From Alistipes sp. CAG:831 (GTDB taxonomy: Bacteria > Bacteroidota > Bacteroidia > Bacteroidales > UBA932), in assembly GCA_000432775.1 (NCBI GenBank), contig HF990395.1, positions 119,292 through 132,953 on the forward strand: 13,662 nt of DNA. The letters are read 5' to 3'. The translations under genes were made by a program, and so were the position numbers. Below the pieces are notes generated by a model. That model made no database searches. It saw only the letters and a program-made list of their open reading frames with translations, and was not told where the DNA came from. Below, piece by piece: positions 7,871 through 13,650 of the stretch; the first letter of the stretch is position 1; each line of letters opens with the position of its first letter.

Positions 7871-9057
7871 TACGCAACGACCTCCTTACTATTATCCGCC
7901 TCTTCCTCCTCCTCAGTCCTCCATTTACGCGGCCAACTTGAACCCTGATGCTTGATAAAATCCAGTCCGAATACCGATGCACAGCCCAGACAGCCTCCCA
8001 AGAATGTGAATGCTATCAGAATAATTGCTCTTTTAGGCTTGGATTTCTCGACAGGGACCACTATGGGCTTGATTACGGATAGAACCGGAGTATCTTCCTT
8101 AACCTGAAGTTCTACCTGAACTCTCTGGCGGGCCAGTTCCGTATAGATTGTGTTGGCAAGGTCATACTCCTGACGCAGTCTGCTCTCGGCAATCTGCGCC
8201 GTGGCTGAGGTTATGCTGCGGTTGGCATCCTTGAAACGGGCATACGCCAGCTGCTTCTCCTCAAAATCGGCTTTAGCCTCGTCGAACCGGTCGTTGACGA
8301 AATCCAGTGTGGATTTTGCCTTCTCTATCTTATACTCGGTCACATATTTTTCAAGGAGCCTGAATGCCGCTGTTGCCAGCTCCGCAGCTGCGACCGGCTC
8401 TCCCATGCGGGCAGAAAGCTCGACATAGCCGTCCTTATCATTGATGGTAATGGAGACCAGCTGGGTAAGAGCTTTCATGCACGAATACTCGTCTTCCGAA
8501 AGAGTGTTGAGACCACTGTCCGCACTGACCAGAGAATCAGCCTCATCCTTTTCACCTCTGATTGCACCCAGGATAACCCCAGGCAGACCTATCGTATACT
8601 TCTTGACAGTTCCGAAAAATGTAGGCTTATTATATTCTTCGTTGGTAAAATAGTCGAACAGGGTTATCTTCTCAGGCCACTCCTCGAACTTGATGGGAGT
8701 GTACATCAGATCCTTGATATAATCAACATTGGACAGCAGCTGGGGATATACAGTCGGTGACATGGCGTCACTTCCTCCCATCTGCCCCAGATTGATACCT
8801 GCCAAAGACGCCAGGGATGATACTGACGAGCTCACACCGCTCTTGCCTGTCTGGGGTACGAAAGTTGTCGAGGCCGTAAACTCCTTCTTGGAAAAAAGCG
8901 CCACCATAAGTCCCAGGAGCATAAAAGCCACAGTCACGTAGATGATGAATATTTTTTTCTTCCACAGTCTCTTCACGAGAGCTATCAGGTCAATCTCCTG
9001 CTCCTGTGCATCTGCCGGCTGGCTGACAGGCTGCTGAATGTTCTGCTGTTCTGACAT
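7870..9057 (-). CDS. Wzz-like polysaccharide chain-length determinant / co-polymerase protein
   Basis: A 395-residue inner-membrane protein of the polysaccharide co-polymerase (Wzz/FepE/Etk) type, which controls the length or export of O-antigen, capsule or exopolysaccharide chains. A Gln-rich N-terminal cytoplasmic tail (1-30) is followed by TM1 at about 36-56. A large periplasmic region comes next, with a low-complexity Ser/Gly segment (about 72-98) and a predicted coiled coil at about 245-320. The proline-rich pre-TM motif is PVLSVIKPIVVPVEKSKP (324-341), and TM2 is at about 343-366. The acidic cytoplasmic tail (TEEEEEAD) has no Walker motif and no Tyr cluster, so the kinase domain of Wzc-type proteins is absent. 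No glycosyltransferase or wzx/wzy gene lies nearby, so the polysaccharide it serves cannot be inferred. It is first in an operon with ftsY and pheT. Confidence 0.88.
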   Translation of the reverse strand: MSEQQNIQQPVSQPADAQEQEIDLIALVKRLWKKKIFIIYVTVAFMLLGLMVALFSKKEFTASTTFVPQTGKSGVSSSVSSLASLAGINLGQMGGSDAMSPTVYPQLLSNVDYIKDLMYTPIKFEEWPEKITLFDYFTNEEYNKPTFFGTVKKYTIGLPGVILGAIRGEKDEADSLVSADSGLNTLSEDEYSCMKALTQLVSITINDKDGYVELSARMGEPVAAAELATAAFRLLEKYVTEYKIEKAKSTLDFVNDRFDEAKADFEEKQLAYARFKDANRSITSATAQIAESRLRQEYDLANTIYTELARQRVQVELQVKEDTPVLSVIKPIVVPVEKSKPKRAIILIAFTFLGGCLGCASVFGLDFIKHQGSSWPRKWRTEEEEEADNSKEVVA

Positions 9058-9092
9058 AGTTATAATTTATCGTTCGTTAATCTCACAATTTG

Positions 9093-9124
9093 CAAAAATA
9101 TGAAATCAGTTACTATTATCCAAA
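9093..9124 (-). promoter_or_regulatory. Bacteroides-type promoter for the wzz-like / ftsY / pheT operon
   Basis: Read on the minus strand, TTTG (complement of 9121-9124) is followed after exactly 20 nt by TATTTTTGC (complement of 9092-9100). This matches the Bacteroidota primary-sigma consensus of a -33 TTTG and a -7 TAnnTTTG. The predicted start of transcription is around 9086, which leaves a leader of about 30 nt before the ATG at 9057. A second TAnnTTTG match (complement of 9121-9128) overlaps the -33 element and could be an alternative -7 box. Confidence 0.65.
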
Positions 9125-9140
9125 TATAGAATTACTTTAC

Positions 9141-9149
9141 TACATTTGC
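9141..9149 (+). promoter_or_regulatory. Probable -7 box for the EamA / GH89 bicistron
   Basis: TACATTTGC matches the Bacteroidota -7 consensus TAnnTTTGc, 19 nt before the EamA start codon at 9169. No good TTTG is present about 20 nt further upstream, so the promoter may be weak, activator-dependent or use a degenerate -33. It is back to back with the minus-strand promoter in a 111-nt divergent gap. Confidence 0.5.
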
Positions 9150-9168
9150 GCTCTACTTTAGACAAGAT

Positions 9169-10113
9169 ATGAACCAGAAAACCAAAGGCTACATACTGGG
9201 CGCCATTGCAGCCGCCACCTACGGCATGAACCCTCTCTTCGCACTGCCCCTGTACAAAGACGGCATGAACCCCGAATCCGTACTGTTTTTCCGATACCTC
9301 ATGGCCCTTCCCATCCTGGCAACCATGATACATGCCCGCGGACGTTCTTTCAGGATCAACCGCAAGGAGACCCTGACTCTCTTCGTAATGGGACTGCTGG
9401 TAGCCGTCTCCTCCCTCACCCTGTTCCAGAGCTACAACTTCATGGAGGCCGGTATAGCTTCGACCATACTTTTCGTCTATCCGATCATGGTCGCCGTAAT
9501 CATGGCACTCGTATTCAAGGAAAAGATATCTCCCCAGACAGTTTTCTGCATGCTGACGGCTCTGGGCGGCATAGCCCTGCTGTACAAGGGAACGGACGGA
9601 TCCACCCTAAGCCTGACCGGTACTGTCCTAGCCCTTACTTCCGCCCTCACATACGCCATATATATAGTAGGTGTAAACCAGCGTACCCTCAAGAACACAG
9701 CAACCCTCACAGTCACATTCTACGTACTGCTATTCGGCGTATCCCTGTTCATTGTCCGCCTGCTGACAGGCGTTGAGCTCACCCTGCCGTCCCGCTGGTA
9801 CATGTGGGCCAATCTCCTGGCTCTCGCCGTATTCCCCACTGCAATCTCCTTCCTGTGCACCACCAGTGCCATCCAGTATATCGGCTCCACACCTACTGCC
9901 ATTCTCGGAGCCCTCGAGCCCGTAACCGCCATCATTTTCGGAATCACTATCTTCGGTGAGCGCATGTCGGTCCGTGAAGGAGTCGGCATCGTATTGATTC
10001 TGCTGGCAGTCACTCTCGTCATAGCCGGCGGAAGCATAACCACGCAGATGACCCGTTTCCGGAAGATGTTCCCGAAACTCACCCGGAGCCACAGACAAAA
10101 ACACAACCTATAA
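9169..10113 (+). CDS. EamA-domain drug/metabolite transporter (DMT superfamily)
   Basis: A 314-residue inner-membrane protein with the ten-helix layout of the DMT superfamily: two EamA repeats at about 8-138 and 150-287, each of five hydrophobic segments. The second repeat ends with the characteristic ALEPVTAIIFGITIFGE segment (248-264), and the first contains the matching TILFVYPIMVAVIMALVFKE (99-118). The C-terminal tail (about 293-314) is strongly basic (FRKMFPKLTRSHRQKH) and should be cytoplasmic. Members export or import small metabolites such as amino acids, nucleosides or sugars; the substrate cannot be told. The start at 9169 follows a TACATTTGC promoter element. The GH89 gene starts 9 nt after its stop, so the two are very likely co-transcribed. 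Confidence 0.9.
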   Translation: MNQKTKGYILGAIAAATYGMNPLFALPLYKDGMNPESVLFFRYLMALPILATMIHARGRSFRINRKETLTLFVMGLLVAVSSLTLFQSYNFMEAGIASTILFVYPIMVAVIMALVFKEKISPQTVFCMLTALGGIALLYKGTDGSTLSLTGTVLALTSALTYAIYIVGVNQRTLKNTATLTVTFYVLLFGVSLFIVRLLTGVELTLPSRWYMWANLLALAVFPTAISFLCTTSAIQYIGSTPTAILGALEPVTAIIFGITIFGERMSVREGVGIVLILLAVTLVIAGGSITTQMTRFRKMFPKLTRSHRQKHNL

Positions 10114-10122
10114 CACAATATC

Positions 10123-12333
10123 ATGAGACACACCGGCTTTTTCCTGGCTGCCCTCGCAGCATTGCTTTACAGCATCCTGCACACAACCGACCTGTCTGCG
10201 CACAATCATGCAAGGATCTCCCCCACAGCATCAGTGGAAGCACTTATAGAGCGGATTTGTCCCGGTGCGTCGCATAATTTCTCCATACTCATAGACACCT
10301 CTGCCGCCGAATCGTACTTCGAACTGTCCCAAGGCCAGGACAACAGGATAACCATCGCCGCAGACTGTCCTGTCAGCGCCGCCGCCGGACTCCACTGGTA
10401 TCTGAAATACTTTGCAGGTATCCACCTGAGCTGGAACTGCATGCAGGCAGACCTTCCGGAGATACTGCCTCCGGTTCCGGCACCGGAACGTCACTATACC
10501 CGCACCGAATACCGCTACTACCTCAATTACTGCACATTCTCCTACTCCATGGCTTTCTGGGACTGGGAGCGCTGGGAGAAGGAACTGGACTGGATGGCTC
10601 TCCACGGCATCAATCTATGTCTCGCCGCCGTTGGCTCTGACGCGCTGTGGCTCAATGTCCTGCGCCGCCTTGGCTACTCGGAGTCCGATGCGGCGGAATT
10701 TATTGCCGGGCCGGCATTTCAGGCATGGTGGCTCATGAATAATCTGGAAGGTTGGGGAGGTCCCAATCCCGACTCCTGGTACAAGAGGAACATTGGACTT
10801 CAGAACAGAATCCTGCAACGTATGCGGGAACTGGGCATTGAGCCGGTACTACCAGGATACTCCGGTTTGCTTCCGCACGATGCCGCAGAGCGCCTCGGGC
10901 TCAATGTCTCCGATCCAGGCCTGTGGCAAGGATACCATCGCCCCGCATTCCTGCAACCCGAAGACAGAAATTTTCAGACAATAGCCGCCATATACTATGA
11001 GGAACAGGAAAAGCTTTTCGGCAAGGCCCGTTTCTACAGCATGGACCCGTTCCACGAGGGCGGCCGGACAGCAGGAGTCAATCTGGATTCGGCCGGCACC
11101 GCCATCAACTCCGCAATGCAACATCACAGTCCCGGTGCCAAATGGGTAGTGCAGGCCTGGGGAGCCAATCCACGTCCCGCCATGATCAGATCCATACCCA
11201 GGGGAGACCTGCTGGTCCTCGACCTCTACTCCGAAAGCCGCCCGCAGTGGGGTGACCCTTCATCCTCATGGTACCGCCCGGAAGGTTTCGACGGACACGA
11301 CTGGCTCTACTGCATGCTGCTCAATTTCGGGGGCAATGTAGGGCTGCACGGAAAGATGCAGCACGTTATAGACGAATACTACAAGGCGGACTCCAGCCGT
11401 TTCTCAACGACAATGATCGGAGTCGGCCTGACCATGGAAGGGATAGAAAACAATCCTGTTATGTACGAGCTGGTAAGTGAGCTGCCCTGGCGTCCGGAAC
11501 ATTTCTCAAAGGAAGAATGGCTGCAGGGCTATGTCAAGGCACGCTACGGCCGCATCACTCCGGAGGTCCTGCAGGCCTGGAGGCTGCTGGCACGGTCCAT
11601 CTACGAATGTCCCGCCGCCTCCACCCAGCAGGGCACCCACGAGTCCATCTTCTGCGCACGTCCGTCCCTGAACACCTACCAGGCTTCTTCCTGGTCTGAG
11701 ATGTCGGACTACTACGACCCGGCTGATGTAATCTTGGCTGCAAACCTCATGGTTCAGGCTGCTCCGGATTTTGCCGGATGTGATAACTTTGAATATGACC
11801 TGGTGGATATCCTGCGTCAGGCTATCGCAGAAAAAGGCAGGCTTACTTACAAGGCTATCCAACAGGCATATACCAGCCGCGACACAGCGGCTCTGCGCTC
11901 ACATGGAGAAAACTTTCTGACACTGTTACTGCTCCAGGACAGCCTGCTGTCATCGCGGAGAGAATTTATGGCAGGCAACTGGATAGCACAGGCCAGGGCA
12001 CTGGGCGAGGATGAGGCCATGAAAGACTGGCTCGAATGGAACGCCCGCGTCCAGATTACCACATGGGGCAACCGCACAGCCTCCGACACCGGCGGGCTAC
12101 ATGACTACGCGCACAAGGAATGGTCCGGCCTCCTGGCCGACTTCTACCACGTACGCTGGAAAACCTGGCTGGACAGGCTTCTGGCCGACCCCACTGGTCC
12201 CGACCCTGCCCTCTCCATCGACTACTACTCACTCGAAGAACCCTGGACCCTGCGTAAGAACACCTATCCTTCCAAACCCACCTCTTCTCCCATCCCGACC
12301 GCCATACGTATCTGGTCCACCATCCCGGAGTAA
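10123..12333 (+). CDS. Alpha-N-acetylglucosaminidase, glycoside hydrolase family 89
   Basis: A 736-residue secreted GH89 enzyme, the family of human NAGLU and clostridial mucin-degrading enzymes. These release terminal alpha-linked GlcNAc from heparan-type chains or from GlcNAc-alpha-1,4-Gal caps of gastric mucin. The signal peptide has a hydrophobic core at 6-20 and likely cleavage near LSA|HN (residue 26). An N-terminal NAGLU domain at about 33-115 is followed by the TIM barrel at about 125-460 (TRTEYRYYLNYCTFSYS, WWLMNNLEGWGGP, NFGGNVGLHG) and an all-helical C-terminal domain to the end. The putative catalytic acids are E312 in DPFHEGG and E439 in TMEGIENNPVMYEL, by analogy with human E316 and E446. 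The C-terminus (EEPWTLRKNTYPSKP) is complete for the family. No carbohydrate-binding module is seen. In a gut Bacteroidales host, mucin or glycosaminoglycan use is plausible. Confidence 0.95.
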   Translation: MRHTGFFLAALAALLYSILHTTDLSAHNHARISPTASVEALIERICPGASHNFSILIDTSAAESYFELSQGQDNRITIAADCPVSAAAGLHWYLKYFAGIHLSWNCMQADLPEILPPVPAPERHYTRTEYRYYLNYCTFSYSMAFWDWERWEKELDWMALHGINLCLAAVGSDALWLNVLRRLGYSESDAAEFIAGPAFQAWWLMNNLEGWGGPNPDSWYKRNIGLQNRILQRMRELGIEPVLPGYSGLLPHDAAERLGLNVSDPGLWQGYHRPAFLQPEDRNFQTIAAIYYEEQEKLFGKARFYSMDPFHEGGRTAGVNLDSAGTAINSAMQHHSPGAKWVVQAWGANPRPAMIRSIPRGDLLVLDLYSESRPQWGDPSSSWYRPEGFDGHDWLYCMLLNFGGNVGLHGKMQHVIDEYYKADSSRFSTTMIGVGLTMEGIENNPVMYELVSELPWRPEHFSKEEWLQGYVKARYGRITPEVLQAWRLLARSIYECPAASTQQGTHESIFCARPSLNTYQASSWSEMSDYYDPADVILAANLMVQAAPDFAGCDNFEYDLVDILRQAIAEKGRLTYKAIQQAYTSRDTAALRSHGENFLTLLLLQDSLLSSRREFMAGNWIAQARALGEDEAMKDWLEWNARVQITTWGNRTASDTGGLHDYAHKEWSGLLADFYHVRWKTWLDRLLADPTGPDPALSIDYYSLEEPWTLRKNTYPSKPTSSPIPTAIRIWSTIPE

Positions 12334-12397
12334 AGCAGATACAACAGCACGGGCCTGCCAGCAACTGCCTCTATCCCGTCAGCATACCCACAACCTG

Positions 12398-12436
12398 GAA
12401 GGTGCCGGCAAAAGTTGCCGTTTGCCCGTCACCTTC
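12398..12436 (+). other. Nested stem-loop shortly after the GH89 stop
   Basis: An inner perfect hairpin, CGGCAA (12406-12411) with loop AAG and TTGCCG (12415-12420), is followed by only TTT, so it is a poor terminator. It sits inside wider 7-bp arms GAAGGTG (12398-12404) and CACCTTC (12430-12436). It lies 64 nt after the GH89 stop and may protect the 3' end or pause polymerase. The outer arms match the arm sequence of the right half of the dyad array downstream. Confidence 0.4.
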
Positions 12437-12500
12437 TCGTTTTGGTATCGTCCAGCCTTTTGCATCTCCCTCATTCCAAAGCCTTCCCACTTACATCTTC

Positions 12501-12556
12501 ACTCCTTCGAAAGGAGTAGTGTTTTCCCGTTATTCGTCCACTCCTTCCGAAGGGGT
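12501..12556 (+). repeat. Dyad pair A
   Basis: Two dyads of the ACTCC type (12501 with centre CGA; 12540 with centre CCG and one T-G wobble) flank a 22-nt linker at 12518-12539 that contains GTTTTCCCGTTATTCGTCC. The module is about 86% identical (48 of 56 positions) to pair B. Confidence 0.8.
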
Positions 12557-12629
12557 AAGGGGACCTTGTATATAGTATTTCCATTGTACAGAGCCTGCAG
12601 AGGTGATACCGTTGCTCCTGCACTTTCAT

Positions 12630-12685
12630 ACTCCTTCCGAAGGAGTCGTGCTTTCCTGCAATTCGTCCACTCCTTCCGAAGGAGT
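12630..12685 (+). repeat. Dyad pair B
   Basis: Two identical dyads ACTCCTTCCGAAGGAGT flank a 22-nt linker at 12647-12668 that matches the pair A linker at 17 of 22 positions, with ATTCGTCC fully kept. The unit is the best-preserved one in the array. Confidence 0.85.
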
Positions 12686-12761
12686 CGGCTCAGAGTTTCT
12701 TCTCGCCGGACTCGCTCCGATTTCTTATCCATAATGTGAGTAGTTTTACCGCATTTTCGTC

Positions 12762-12816
12762 TCGCCTTCCGAAGGTGGGCAGTTTCCCCCGTTTCTATCT
12801 CACCTTCCAAAGGTGG
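12762..12816 (+). repeat. Dyad pair C
   Basis: Dyads of the CACC type. The first has two wobble pairs (T-G outer, G-T at position 3). The second has centre CCA and one outer T-G wobble. The 21-nt linker (12779-12799) contains AGTTTCCCCCGTTT, a relative of the TTTCCCGTT block of pair A. Confidence 0.7.
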
Positions 12817-12877
12817 GATTTCTACAAATGTGCTCCACGGGCTATGTGAAGCCGTTTTCCCCTGACGTGCCGCATAT

Positions 12878-12933
12878 CCACCTTCCGAAGGTGGGCCAAA
12901 TCCGGTAGTTTCCGTATCACCTTCGGAAGGTGA
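12878..12933 (+). repeat. Dyad pair D
   Basis: The first dyad is CCACCTTCCGAAGGTGG. The second is TCACCTTCGGAAGGTGA, with the centre inverted to CGG and the outer pair changed from C-G to T-A with pairing kept. The 22-nt linker (12895-12916) contains AGTTTCCGTA, again close to the linker block of the other pairs. Confidence 0.8.
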
Positions 12934-13052
12934 GTGCGTCTATCTTTACCATAATGGCAGAGAAATGCGGGAATCGGTGCCGTTGTGGAAAGGGTCCGGA
13001 GAGGCAATGCAGTCCAGAAGGCATGCTGGAAGGGTGAGGCGGAAAATAACGT

Positions 13053-13094
13053 ACTGCAACGGCAGTGAATCGCGGGAAATTCTGCCGTTGCGGT
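13053..13094. other. Long perfect hairpin
   Basis: GCAACGGCAG (13056-13065) pairs exactly with CTGCCGTTGC (13082-13091) across a 16-nt loop. Three further positions outside add A-T, C-G and one wobble, for a 13-bp stem. There is no T-run on either side, so it is not an intrinsic terminator. It may be a structured RNA element or a mobile-element remnant. Confidence 0.5.
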
Positions 13095-13194
13095 TTCACT
13101 CCGTGCCGGCAAGAGAACGAAAATGAACAGTGAGCGCATGTGAATCCAGGAACACCCTGACACCCTGAGACTTAGCGGATATGGCCGTGGACGC

Positions 13195-13245
13195 GTCAGT
13201 TTTCAAAACGGACGAAAGCACATAGTTATGTCGTTCCTAACTGAC
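13195..13245. repeat. Nested inverted repeat
   Basis: GTCAGTT (13195-13201) and AACTGAC (13239-13245) are exact inverted 7-mers. Between them lies a smaller dyad ACATAGTTATGT (13220-13231, arms ACATA/TATGT). It could be an operator-like site or a worn element end. Short dyads also arise by chance, so this is a weak call. Confidence 0.3.
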
Positions 13246-13401
13246 CACAAAGGGGTTACAGAAACAGGGTGTGCGGGGACGGAAAGACGGAAAACGCAGG
13301 ACGAACCGGAACGGAGTCTGCCGGCACACCAAAGCAGACCGCCGGCGAAAAGGACGACGCCAAAGACCCCTGACGCACGACAACAAAAAAGCCCTGAAAC
13401 A

Positions 13402-13494
13402 ACACCCGCCCCTTGGAGCCGAGACCCCGACCATGCAACGAACCACCATCGCAAGAAGACATAAAAAACCCGGGGGAATAACCTCCGGGGCAAC
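13402..13494 (-). repeat. Right-end direct repeat, copy 1 (carries a terminator-like stem)
   Basis: It begins with the 19-mer ACACCCGCCCCTTGGAGCC, which recurs exactly 148 bp later. The copies also share CGAACCACC, a GAAGACATAAAAAA block and a stem ending in CCTCCGGGG or a close variant. This copy is the more diverged one. Orientation is given as minus because the A-run becomes a T-run after the stem on that strand. Confidence 0.7.
13463..13490 (-). terminator. Terminator-like hairpin in repeat copy 1
   Basis: CCCGGGGG (13469-13476), loop AATAA, then CCTCCGGG (13482-13489) form an 8-bp stem. On the minus strand it is followed by TTTTTTAT. One pair is G-T on the plus strand and so C-A in minus-strand RNA, which weakens the minus-strand stem and suggests a decaying copy. 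Confidence 0.5.
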
Positions 13495-13515
13495 ATCGGA
13501 GCGCAGCGACCGGCC

Positions 13516-13534
13516 CCCTTCCCCACGGGAAGGG
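13516..13534. other. GC-rich perfect hairpin between the two repeat copies
   Basis: CCCTTCCC (13516-13523), loop CAC, GGGAAGGG (13527-13534) form an 8-bp perfect stem in a C/G-rich setting (CGGCCCCC before, CGGGGGG after). There is no T-tract. Such C-rich/G-rich palindromes with short loops are common as interspersed extragenic repeats. Confidence 0.45.
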
Positions 13535-13549
13535 CGGGGGGATGGGTAG

Positions 13550-13650
13550 ACACCCGCCCCTTGGAGCCCCACCCCGGACCACGCCACGAACCACCGCCGC
13601 ACGAAGACATAAAAAAAGCCCCCGGAGGAACAACCTCCGAGGGCTCTAAG
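13550..13650 (-). repeat. Right-end direct repeat, copy 2 (intact terminator)
   Basis: It opens with the same 19-mer as copy 1 (13550-13568), followed by the ACGAACCACC and GAAGACATAAAAAAA blocks and a strong stem. On the minus strand this unit reads terminator first and then a GC-rich tail, as expected just downstream of a minus-strand gene that lies beyond the window. Confidence 0.7.
13611..13645 (-). terminator. Intrinsic terminator of a minus-strand gene beyond the right edge
   Basis: The 12-position stem AGCCCCCGGAGG (13617-13628), loop AACAA, CCTCCGAGGGCT (13634-13645) has one plus-strand C/A mismatch that becomes a G-U pair in minus-strand RNA, so it is fully paired only there. On the minus strand it is followed by seven Ts (13611-13617). 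Confidence 0.75.

Larger units (their letters stand above)
12501..12933 (+). repeat. Array of eight 17-bp dyad (hairpin) repeats in four pairs
   Basis: Eight near-palindromes have 7-bp arms around a 3-nt centre: 12501-12517, 12540-12556, 12630-12646, 12669-12685, 12762-12778, 12800-12816, 12878-12894 and 12917-12933. The first four are of type ACTCCTT/AAGGAGT and the last four of type YCACCTT/AAGGTGR. Arm changes are compensated by the partner base: arm position 3 against 15 is T-A, T-G, G-T or A-T, and position 1 against 17 is A-T, T-G, C-G or T-A. Every departure from Watson-Crick pairing is a G-U in plus-strand RNA. Pairs have a 38-39 bp internal period, and pair starts are 129, 132 and 116 bp apart. 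The strand given is inferred from the wobble pairs. Function is unknown; candidates are a REP/BIME-like element, a 3'-UTR RNA structure or a dyad-binding protein array. Confidence 0.8.
12934..13401. other. Gene-free stretch between the dyad array and the GC-rich right end
   Basis: I see no gene with a recognisable protein family here. Open frames on both strands are short, of biased composition and match no known motif. The stretch holds a long hairpin (13053-13094), a direct repeat of TGCCGTTGYGG (12978-12988 and 13083-13093), and a nested inverted repeat (13195-13245). A possible degenerate third copy of the right-end block lies at 13376-13398 (GCACGACAACAAAAAAGCCC). No TAnnTTTG promoter box was found on either strand. 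Confidence 0.5.

Noticed and set aside
12406..12423. Intrinsic terminator of the GH89 gene
   Set aside because: The stem is only 6 bp and is followed by just three Ts and then GCCC, so it is too weak to call as a terminator. It was kept as a stem-loop only.
12101..12739. 212-codon plus-strand open frame running past the GH89 stop
   Set aside because: It starts inside GH89 in another frame, has no in-frame ATG after the GH89 stop except at its very end, and its repeated peptides come from the dyad repeats.
12501..12933. CRISPR array
   Set aside because: The repeated units are short 17-bp dyads of two types, the linkers resemble one another rather than being unique, pairs are separated by much longer gaps, and no cas gene is present.
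12822..13163. 113-codon minus-strand open frame with a hydrophobic N-terminal stretch
   Set aside because: It has no recognisable motif, its composition looks random, it runs through two dyad repeats and the 13053 hairpin, and it has no promoter box upstream.
13203..13633. Several overlapping open frames of 60-135 codons in the GC-rich right end
   Set aside because: Open frames exist in many frames at once because stop codons are rare in GC-rich repeats. The peptides are Gly/Arg/Ser/Pro-rich and follow the direct repeats and terminator stems.
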